From Streptomyces calvus (GTDB lineage Bacteria > Actinomycetota > Actinomycetes > Streptomycetales > Streptomycetaceae), in the NCBI RefSeq assembly GCF_006782915.1, contig NZ_VCNP01000056.1, positions 992,001-1,056,000 of the forward strand: DNA of 64,000 bases, in the 5' to 3' direction. Position numbers and translations under genes: made by a program. This document shows, one piece after another, positions 8,631 to 15,139 of the stretch (position 1 is the first letter of the stretch; every line of letters begins with the position of its first letter). Below the pieces are notes generated by a model, which saw only the letters and a program-made list of their open reading frames with translations, was not told the origin of the DNA and did no database searches.

Positions 8631-9812
8631 TCACGAGGACGGTCGGGCGGGCCCCTCCACGAGGTCGCCGGGACCGACCGTGGCCGGTGTGGCGTGGCCC
8701 GACAGCGCCAGGGTGAGGTCGAGTTCGGCGAGCAGGCACCGGATCACGTGTTCCACGCCCGCCCGGCCGTCGAGGCCCAGCCCGTAGACGTAGGGACGCC
8801 CGAGCAGCACCGCCCGCGCGCCCAGGGCGAGGGCCTTGAAGACGTCGTCGCCGGTGCGCACGCCGCTGTCGAACAGCACGGTGAGCCGGTCCCCGACGGC
8901 CGCCGCCACGCCCGGCAGCGCGTCCGCCGCCGCGATCGCCCCGGCCACCTGACGTCCCCCGTGGTTGGACACCACCACCCCGTCCATGCCGGCGTCCGCC
9001 GCGAGCCGGGCGTCGTCGGGGTGGAGCACGCCCTTGAGGACGATCGGGCCGTCCCAGTTCTCCCGCAGGAACGCCAGGTCCGGCCAGGTCTTCGCGGGAT
9101 CGGCGAACATCGAGACGAAGTGCATCACCGCCGCGTCGGGATCCTCGTGCACCGGCTTGGCCAGTCCCGCCCGGAAGGCCGGGTCGGAGAAGTAGTTGGC
9201 CGTGCCCACCCCGCGCAGGAACGGCAGGAACGCCTGGTCGAGGTCGCGCGGCCGCCACGACAGCAGGGGAGTGTCGAGCGTGACGACGAGCGCCGTGAAC
9301 CCGGCGGCCCGCGCCCGCTGCAGAAAGCTCCGGGCCACCTCCACGTCCTTCGGCCAGTACAGCTGGAACCAGCGCTCGCCCTCGCCCATCGCCTCCGCCA
9401 CCTGCTCCATCGGGGTGCTGGACGCCGACGACAGCACGAACGGCACGCCCTGCGCGGCGGCCGCCCGGGCGGCGGCGGACTCGGCGTCCGGATGCATGAG
9501 CGACAGCACCCCGACCGGAGCGAGCGCGAGCGGCGCCGGGAGGGTCCGGCCCAGCACCTCCACCGACAGGTCACGCTCGTGCACGTCCCGCAGCATCCGC
9601 GGCACGATCCTCCGGCGTTCCAGCGCGGCCCGGTTGGCGCGCGCCGTGCTGCCGTCACCCGCGCTGCCCGCGACGTACCCGACGGGCCCGGGGCCGAGAC
9701 GCTGCTCGGTCAGCTCCTCCAGCCGGGTCAGATCGGTCGGCAGCCGGGGCACCGCGCCCGTCAATCCGTTCAGGTAGATCTCGTACTGGAAGTCGGCCCA
9801 GTGCCTGGCCAT
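8631..9812 (-). CDS. FMN-dependent alpha-hydroxyacid oxidase (lactate 2-monooxygenase-like)
   Basis: A 393-aa TIM-barrel flavoenzyme of the lactate oxidase / lactate 2-monooxygenase / glycolate oxidase family. The catalytic signature VSNHGGRQ is present, with the base His284 and the substrate-binding Arg287. The FMN phosphate site near the C-terminus (FDSGVRTG, then LGRPYVYGL) is also intact. The N-terminal ADFQYEIYLNG segment is typical of the lactate 2-monooxygenase branch. It should oxidise an L-2-hydroxyacid such as L-lactate with oxygen; the exact substrate cannot be read from sequence. Its promoter region (9813-9880) contains the short repeat TACT-GGCG-AGTA (9855-9866) and no visible dedicated regulator. 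Confidence 0.9.
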   Translation of the reverse strand: MARHWADFQYEIYLNGLTGAVPRLPTDLTRLEELTEQRLGPGPVGYVAGSAGDGSTARANRAALERRRIVPRMLRDVHERDLSVEVLGRTLPAPLALAPVGVLSLMHPDAESAAARAAAAQGVPFVLSSASSTPMEQVAEAMGEGERWFQLYWPKDVEVARSFLQRARAAGFTALVVTLDTPLLSWRPRDLDQAFLPFLRGVGTANYFSDPAFRAGLAKPVHEDPDAAVMHFVSMFADPAKTWPDLAFLRENWDGPIVLKGVLHPDDARLAADAGMDGVVVSNHGGRQVAGAIAAADALPGVAAAVGDRLTVLFDSGVRTGDDVFKALALGARAVLLGRPYVYGLGLDGRAGVEHVIRCLLAELDLTLALSGHATPATVGPGDLVEGPARPSS

Positions 9813-9984
9813 CCGTCCCCGCCTCTCCTCGTCGAGCCGCGCCGTCCCGACGCATACTGGCGAGTAAGTGCGGGCGCGTCCAGCGCGGAGCGGAACCGGG
9901 GGTGGTGACCGGGGGAGCGTCCGGAGCGGCGCCGACCGACGAAAGGGCGGTGACCGGGGCGCGTCCGGTGGGGAGCGGGCCGGG

Positions 9985-10680
9985 TCAGCGGGCGGTGGCC
10001 GCCTCGTGCAGGATCCGGGCCAGTTCGCGCGGCCGGGAGAACATCGGCCAGTGCCCGGTGGCCATCGTCACCAGCTCCCAGTTCCCGCTCTCCAGCAGCT
10101 CCGCCGCGGCCGGCGGCGGCTCCTCGCCGTCCAGCAGACACTTGACGTACGTCCCGGGCAGCTCACCCAACGGCCGGTTCAGCGCGGCCGGTTCGGTGAG
10201 CGTGGCACCCGGGTGCGGGGTCGCACCGGCGGTGAAACGGCCGATCTGATCGTCCGTCAGGTCCTGGCCCGCGAAGTCGTCCGCCTCCGGGGGCGGCCAG
10301 AAGCCGCCGTTGGCCCCGATCGCGCGCCGGACGTGGTCGCTGGGCCAGGCCGCGAGGTCCGGCTCGCCGTCGACCGGCACGTTCGCGTCGACGAACACGA
10401 TCCGCCGCAGCCGGTCGCCGATCAGTCCGGCCGCCTGGCCGACCGGGACGCCGGAGTAGCTGTGCCCGACGAGCACGACGTCCCGCAGGCCGAGGCGCTC
10501 CACCTCGTCCACGACGTCCCGGACGTGGGTCCGCTGCCCGGCCGGCGCATCCCGCTTCTCGGCGAGCCCGGACAGCGTCAGGGGATGCGCCGCGTGCCCC
10601 GCCGCGCGCAGCTCGGCCGCGACCTCGTCCCACGCCCACGCGCCCAGCCAGGCCCCGGCCACCAAAACGAATCGAGTCAT
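9985..10680 (-). CDS. Alpha/beta hydrolase, EstC/salicylate-esterase-like
   Basis: This is a 231-aa single-domain alpha/beta hydrolase without a signal peptide. The nucleophile elbow is GHSYSG with Ser74, and the likely catalytic His is His210 in TGHWPMF. The N-terminal FVLVAGAWLGAW forms the oxyanion-hole strand. The pattern matches the small esterase group that includes EstC and plant methyl-salicylate and hydroxynitrile hydrolases. The substrate is unknown. It is on the same strand as the oxidase gene at 8631-9812 but 172 bases upstream of it, so co-transcription is possible but not compelling. Confidence 0.88.
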   Translation of the reverse strand: MTRFVLVAGAWLGAWAWDEVAAELRAAGHAAHPLTLSGLAEKRDAPAGQRTHVRDVVDEVERLGLRDVVLVGHSYSGVPVGQAAGLIGDRLRRIVFVDANVPVDGEPDLAAWPSDHVRRAIGANGGFWPPPEADDFAGQDLTDDQIGRFTAGATPHPGATLTEPAALNRPLGELPGTYVKCLLDGEEPPPAAAELLESGNWELVTMATGHWPMFSRPRELARILHEAATAR

Positions 10681-11077
10681 GCCGGCACCGTAGCCAACAC
10701 CACTGACAACGCGTCCTCCTGGCGTCGTCGCCGGGCCCGAGTGGGCAGGTGCGGCGGTGACCGGCGCCGGTGCGTTTCATGAACGGAAGGCGGCGTCGAA
10801 CGGTCTTCCGCCGACGTAATCGGAATGTTTCAGGCCGATTGCCGAGCGATGGGTTTTCGGCCATCTGGCCACTTCGCATATGCGGCGGCCGTGCGATTGC
10901 CGGGCCGAGCCCCACCGGTCTTGTTACTTCGCGCCACTGATTCAATACGCAAGGTTACCGAAATCCGCACGGTCGACGTGTGTTTCCGCCGCGGACTCGG
11001 CAGACTCCCGCTCGCCGGTTCGGCACCGACCGAGCACGGGCCGGCACCTCGTCGACACGAGCGGAAGGATGCACACA
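10681..11077. other. Divergent intergenic region before SSI gene
   Basis: About 400 bases separate the esterase (minus) from the inhibitor (plus). The part from 10780 to 10990 is clearly less GC-rich and holds the palindrome CGCATATGCG (10875-10884) and -10-like AT-rich stretches. I see no gene in it; an in-frame upstream extension of the SSI gene has no signal-peptide character. Confidence 0.5.
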
Positions 11078-11506
11078 ATGCGGAACACCGCGCGCTGGGC
11101 CACCACCCTCGGCCTGACGGCCGCAGCCGTCTGCGCACCCCTGGCCGGCGCCGCATCGGGCGCCGACGGAACCACCGCCCTCTACGCCCCCTCGGCCCTG
11201 GTGCTCACCCTGGGCCACGGCGACAGCACCGCCACCGCCACACCGGAACGCGCGGTCACCCTGAGCTGTGCCCCCGGCCCCGGAGGCACCCACCCCTCCG
11301 CCGCCTCCGCCTGCGCGGAGCTGAACGGCATCGACGGCGACCTGGACGCCCTGACGATGAGAGAGGGCGTCTACTGCACCAGGCAGTACGACCCCGTGCT
11401 GGTCACCGTCGACGGCGTGTGGCAGGGCCAGCGCGTCTCCTACGAGCGGATCTTCCCCAACACCTGCGTGATGAACGCTCACGGTTCGAGCGTCTTCGCG
11501 TTCTGA
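11078..11506 (+). CDS. Streptomyces subtilisin inhibitor (SSI family), trypsin-type P1
   Basis: A 142-aa precursor. ATG 11078 is chosen because GCGGAAGG sits 9 bases upstream and the signal peptide (about residues 1-29) follows; ATG 11069 is 3 codons further up. The mature part has four cysteines as in SSI, and the conserved C-terminal region from YDPVLVTVDGVWQG to the end HGSSVFAF. By alignment to SSI (reactive bond Met73-Val74) the reactive site here is Arg102-Gln103 in YCTRQYDP. The P1 residue is therefore Arg, which predicts strong inhibition of trypsin-like as well as subtilisin-like proteases. It is secreted and normally acts as a dimer against the cell's own extracellular proteases. 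Confidence 0.95.
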   Translation: MRNTARWATTLGLTAAAVCAPLAGAASGADGTTALYAPSALVLTLGHGDSTATATPERAVTLSCAPGPGGTHPSAASACAELNGIDGDLDALTMREGVYCTRQYDPVLVTVDGVWQGQRVSYERIFPNTCVMNAHGSSVFAF

Positions 11507-11604
11507 GACCGGGATCGCACGGTTCCCGTGACCGCGCGGTGGCTCGCGGATCTGGGGAGAGTGGCCACCACGCGGAACGTGCGGTCCCGCGCAAGGAGGC
11601 CGGC

Positions 11605-11641
11605 GGGGGGGGGGGGGGGGCCCCCCCGCCCCCCGGGGGGG
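11605..11641. repeat. G16-C7-G-C6-G7 homopolymer block, possible sequence artefact
   Basis: Sixteen consecutive G (11605-11620), seven C, one G, six C and seven G lie between the SSI stop and the CDGSH gene. Nothing comparable occurs elsewhere in the window. Such runs are unstable and are often miscalled, so the true length and content here are doubtful. If real, it would form a very stable hairpin between two convergent genes. Confidence 0.7.
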
Positions 11642-11676
11642 CTTCTACGCAGCCCGCACCGGAACGGGGCACCGGC

Positions 11677-11874
11677 TCACGACCGGGCCCGGTGGCTGGT
11701 GTCGCACCAGGGGAAGCGGCGACTGCGGCGACAGGTGCACAGCGCCACCCGGAAGCGGTCGGAGGACACGACGGTGCCGTCCTCCAGCTCCACCTCCACC
11801 GGCCCTTCGACCAGCAGCGGTCCCTTGCGCCGCACGGTCACGCGGCGCGGCGTGTCAGACGGGGAGTTCGGCAC
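11677..11874 (-). CDS. CDGSH-type [2Fe-2S] protein
   Basis: A 65-aa protein with the CDGSH cluster-binding pattern: Cys-x-Cys-x2-Ser-x3-Pro-x-Cys-Asp-x2-His (CTCRRSRRFPWCDTSH) near its C-terminus. Such domains bind a redox-active 2Fe-2S cluster with three Cys and one His. The small cytoplasmic single-domain form is typical of Actinobacteria. Its start overlaps the end of the methyltransferase gene by 20 bases. It is thus the third gene of an overlapping operon with an iron-dependent oxidoreductase-like protein and a methyltransferase. A role in electron transfer or cluster transfer to the partner iron enzyme is plausible but inferred. Confidence 0.9.
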   Translation of the reverse strand: MPNSPSDTPRRVTVRRKGPLLVEGPVEVELEDGTVVSSDRFRVALCTCRRSRRFPWCDTSHRARS

Positions 11875-12547
11875 GGATCACCACCAGCTCTTCCCTGTTC
11901 TCCGTCGCGGTCAGCAGCCCGCGCTCTCGCAGCCAGTGCTCTCTGGCCCGCAGCACCGGGCCGAACGCGATCCGACGGCGCCGCGTCACCGCGGCCTTCA
12001 GACCCGCCTCCCGCAGCCGCGCGAGCGTCAGCTCCGGGTCGCTGAGCGCCGACTGCACCAGCAGCAGCACACCGCCGGGCCGCAGCAGCGCGGGAGCCTC
12101 CCGGCAGATCCGGTCCAGGACGAGCCGTCCGTCACTGCCCGCGTCCCAGGCCCGGGCCGGCCCGCGCGGCAGCCCACGCTCCCCGGGCGCCGGAACGTAC
12201 GGGGGATTGGCCAGGATCAGATCGAACGACCGGCCCCGCACCGGCGCGAACAGATTGCCGCGCCGGACGCGCACGGACACCCCGGCCCGCAGTGCGTTCA
12301 GCCGGGCCGCGCACACCGCGCGGCGGGAGACGTCGACGGCGGTGACCTGGGCGCCGCGCCGGGCGGCCGCCACGGCGAGAGCGCCCGATCCGGTGCCGAC
12401 ATCGAGGACGTCGGCGCCCGGCGGGACCGGCTCCTCGGACAGCGCGCCGGCCAGCAGCTCGGTGTCTTCCTGGGGGGCGTACACACCCGGTGGTGCAAGC
12501 GATTTCACGGAACGCCGGGTACCCCGGGGATCACGACGTGAACTCAC
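11855..12547 (-). CDS. HemK2-like class I methyltransferase (NPPY)
   Basis: A 230-aa Rossmann-fold methyltransferase. Motif I is DVGTGSG and the active-site motif is NPPY (N114-Y117), which marks amide-nitrogen or nucleobase N-methylation. The family includes HemK/PrmC and eukaryotic HemK2/Mtq2, which methylate the Gln of GGQ release factors. No N-terminal PrmC domain is present, so it resembles the short HemK2-type. Its 5' end overlaps the iron-enzyme gene by 17 bases and its 3' end overlaps the CDGSH gene by 20 bases, so tight co-expression is expected. The substrate is unknown and could be a partner protein or a small molecule. Confidence 0.88.
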   Translation of the reverse strand: MSSRRDPRGTRRSVKSLAPPGVYAPQEDTELLAGALSEEPVPPGADVLDVGTGSGALAVAAARRGAQVTAVDVSRRAVCAARLNALRAGVSVRVRRGNLFAPVRGRSFDLILANPPYVPAPGERGLPRGPARAWDAGSDGRLVLDRICREAPALLRPGGVLLLVQSALSDPELTLARLREAGLKAAVTRRRRIAFGPVLRAREHWLRERGLLTATENREELVVIRAELPV

Positions 12548-13538
12548 GATCCCGTGCCGTGCGCAGGGACGACCGGCCCGCCCGCCAGTCGGCGAGGAGC
12601 CGGTCGCCGAGCCGGTCCTCGACGAACACCGTGGCGTCGACGCCGAAGGCGATGTCCGCCTCGAGCTGCGGCTCCTCCTCCAGCAGGCCGCCGATGACGT
12701 CGTGGCGCACCACCTGCTCGTGCACGGCGTCCGCCTCCACGTGCTCGTCGTAGAAGTGCACGGCGGCCGGACCCGCGCCGGTGCGGCGCATCGCCTCGGC
12801 GAGCCGCCGGGAACCGGGCGAGGAGGTGATCTCCACCGTCGCGAAGTGACCCACCAGCGCGCCCCTGAGGGAGCGGTGCAGCCCGAAGAGCGACATCAGG
12901 TTCACCGTGACCAGCAGCTCGGCGCAGGCCGCGTCCAGGTAGCGCCCGTACGTCGGGTCCAGGTCGAGGTCACGCATCAGGTCGGCGAACAGCCGGGCGT
13001 GCACCCGGTCGCCCCGGCCGCCGCCGTACTCGTCGAACTCCACGGCCGCCATCGCCGCCTTGGCCCGCCCCCACAGCCGGGGCAGCACCCAGGCGTGCGG
13101 GTCGGCCTCCTTGAGGTGGTAGAGGGAGCGCTGGGCGGCGTACTCGCGCAGGTGCCACAGCTCGCCCTTGTCGCGCAGGAAGTGGCTGACGCCGGTGCCG
13201 TCCACCGGTTCGACCAGGAGCCCGGCGAGCGCGTCGTCGAGACGGTCGTGGCGCCGGGCGTCCGCGCGGAGCGCGGCGAGGAAACGGCGCTCCAGGGCGC
13301 CGCGGGTGCGCAGCAGGTCGGGGTCCCACTCGAGGTCCGCGGGGACGCCCGCGAACCCGCGGTAGTGCAGCTCGTAGCAGAGGTACAGAGCCAGCTGGAA
13401 GTCGTCGCCGTACACGGGTGCGGCGGCGACCTCCTCGTCGTGGGGCAGGGGGCCGATGCCCCGCAGGTGGTTCGCCACGGCGGTGCTGAGGGGGCCGCGC
13501 GGTGCGGGCAGCAGGGGTTCCTTGCCGGTGTCTTCCAT
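12531..13538 (-). CDS. Iron-containing redox enzyme family protein (heme-oxygenase-like fold)
   Basis: A 335-aa protein that begins at ATG 13538 (MEDTGKEP). It is rich in helices, with the Glu/His motifs expected of heme-oxygenase-like diiron oxidases: LYLCYELHYRGFAG near residue 55, EFDEYGGG near residue 165, and HFYDEHVEADAVHEQ near residue 260. The HxxxDEHxEAD segment is the typical carboxylate/histidine metal-binding helix. Characterised relatives act on amino-acid-derived or fatty-acid substrates using oxygen; the substrate here is unknown. It is the first gene of an overlapping three-gene unit with a NPPY methyltransferase and a CDGSH protein, which could supply electrons. Confidence 0.85.
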   Translation of the reverse strand: MEDTGKEPLLPAPRGPLSTAVANHLRGIGPLPHDEEVAAAPVYGDDFQLALYLCYELHYRGFAGVPADLEWDPDLLRTRGALERRFLAALRADARRHDRLDDALAGLLVEPVDGTGVSHFLRDKGELWHLREYAAQRSLYHLKEADPHAWVLPRLWGRAKAAMAAVEFDEYGGGRGDRVHARLFADLMRDLDLDPTYGRYLDAACAELLVTVNLMSLFGLHRSLRGALVGHFATVEITSSPGSRRLAEAMRRTGAGPAAVHFYDEHVEADAVHEQVVRHDVIGGLLEEEPQLEADIAFGVDATVFVEDRLGDRLLADWRAGRSSLRTARDREFTS

Positions 13539-13684
13539 GCGCCCCGGGTACCCGGGCGGTGCGGGGCCATCCCCGCACCGGCGGCGCCGGGCCCTCGGGC
13601 TGCCCGATGACGACCTGAAGGCGCCGGTGAACGACCGCACCCGCGAGAGCCCGCCGACGCAGCAGGGACCGCTCGGCGTGGGCT

Positions 13685-13861
13685 CTACTCGCCCTTCGCC
13701 TGCTCCTGCGCGTGTGTGTTCGGGGTGACGGTGTCGCCGGCCTCGCCGCGGTGGTGGCGCTCGTCGGAGTCCCGGGTGCGGCGTGCGGCCTCCTCCACCT
13801 CGCGCAGCACCTCCTCGGCGGCCGTCGCGGGCTTCTTGTCGCGGTCGTCGCGCTCGGACAC
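13685..13861 (-). CDS. Small charged hypothetical protein (58 aa)
   Basis: A short gene from GTG 13861 to TAG 13685, preceded by GAAGGAGAGCC as ribosome binding site. The 58-aa product begins SERDDRDKKPATAAEEVLRE. It is almost wholly charged (Asp, Glu, Lys, Arg) with a central helix, and it has no Cys, no membrane segment and no recognised domain. Third-position G/C is nearly complete, as in real genes here. It lies between the Ppx/GppA-like gene and the iron-enzyme gene on the same strand and could belong to either transcript. Confidence 0.7.
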   Translation of the reverse strand: MSERDDRDKKPATAAEEVLREVEEAARRTRDSDERHHRGEAGDTVTPNTHAQEQAKGE

Positions 13862-13927
13862 GTGGCTCTCCTTCGTTTCGTTGCGTCCGGTACGTCTCTG
13901 CGTCGTCGTGCGGCCCGTCCGGCCCGG

Positions 13928-14938
13928 TCAGCCGAGCGGGCCGGCCACACGCAGGGGGACGGGCTCGGTGGCGTCCGTCTCCTTGGCGTTGAGCCGGCTG
14001 ATCTCCGCCCACCAGGACGGGCCGTCCTCGATGTGGCGCAACAGCACCCCTTCGCGCAGCGCCCACGGGCAGATGGTCACCGTCTTCAACCCGGTCAGCT
14101 TCATGGCGGTGTGCGCCACGACCGCGCCCGCCAGGCTCTGCACGGACCGCGGGGCGGAGATGCCGGGCAGCCGGGCGCGTTCGGCGGCGGGCAGCGCGGC
14201 CAGCCGGTCGATCGCGCCGCGCAGGTCGATGCTGGACAGCTGCCGGTCCGTGAACGGGCCGTGCCGGCCGGGCGCCGCCCCGCACAGCCGTCCCAGCTGC
14301 TGGAAGGTGCGCGAGGTGGCGACCGCCGTGCGCGGACCCTCCCAGCGGATGCGGGCCGCCACGTCCCGCAGCTGGTGGCGCACCCTGCGGCGCAGCGCCC
14401 GGATCTGCTCCGGTGTGGGCGGGTCCTGGTCGCCGAAGTACTCGTGGGTGAGGCGGGCCGCCCCCAGCGGCAGCGAGGCCGCGAAGTCGGGCAGCCGGCC
14501 CCGCCCGAACGCGGCCTCCAGCGACCCGCCGCCGATGTCGAGCAGCGCCAGCGGGCCGGAGCGCCAGCCCATCCAGCGGCGCGCCGCGAGGAAGGTGAGC
14601 TCGGCCTCGACGTCGCCCGGCAGGGTGCACAGGTCGACGCCCGTGCCCTCGCGCACCGCGCGCAGTACCTCCTGCCGGTTCGGGGCGCCGCGCACCACGG
14701 CGGTCGCGAAGGCCAGCGGGCCCGACGCGCCCCATCGCGCGGCGGTGCGGTTGGCCGCGGCCACGGCCTCCACCAGGTCCTCCACGGCCCGCTCCGGCAC
14801 CGGCGCGCCGGGGGTGACCTGTTCGGACAGCCGGAGCGGCCACTTGGCCGTGTGCACCGGCAGCGGCGCACCGCCCTCCGTGTCCGAGACGACGAGTCTG
14901 ACGGTCTTCGATCCCACATCCACCACGCTGGTCCGCAT
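13928..14938 (-). CDS. Ppx/GppA family phosphatase
   Basis: A 336-aa member of the actin-like ATPase superfamily. The two phosphate-binding loops are visible: VVDVGSKTVRLVV at the N-terminus (residues 5-17) and LLDIGGGSLE near residue 130. A conserved SAASIRL-like region is replaced by ATSRTFQQLGRLCG near 217. Short Ppx/GppA proteins of this size hydrolyse exopolyphosphate or pppGpp-type substrates. I chose ATG 14938 since the family starts directly with the first loop; an upstream start at 15001 would add 21 non-conserved residues. Cytoplasmic. Canonical DIGSNTVR is DVGSKTVR here, with Lys instead of Asn. Confidence 0.88.
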   Translation of the reverse strand: MRTSVVDVGSKTVRLVVSDTEGGAPLPVHTAKWPLRLSEQVTPGAPVPERAVEDLVEAVAAANRTAARWGASGPLAFATAVVRGAPNRQEVLRAVREGTGVDLCTLPGDVEAELTFLAARRWMGWRSGPLALLDIGGGSLEAAFGRGRLPDFAASLPLGAARLTHEYFGDQDPPTPEQIRALRRRVRHQLRDVAARIRWEGPRTAVATSRTFQQLGRLCGAAPGRHGPFTDRQLSSIDLRGAIDRLAALPAAERARLPGISAPRSVQSLAGAVVAHTAMKLTGLKTVTICPWALREGVLLRHIEDGPSWWAEISRLNAKETDATEPVPLRVAGPLG

Positions 14939-15139
14939 GGCCGGTGGGTACCCACTTACGGCCCGGGCCAACGGTCGGGGCACGGAGGATGGCGAAGACA
15001 CGACCCAGGTGTGACCGGAGGGTAACGTTCCGTTGACTTCCGTCGGCCGGACTCCGCGTCGCGGCCCACGCCCCGGCGGGCGCTACGGCGGGCGTGCCCT
15101 CTCAGGCGCCGGTCCCGGGCACGGACGCTGCCCGGCCCG

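Noticed and set aside
10880..11077. N-terminal extension of the SSI gene
   Set aside because: The extension lies in AT-rich non-coding DNA and would destroy the signal peptide.
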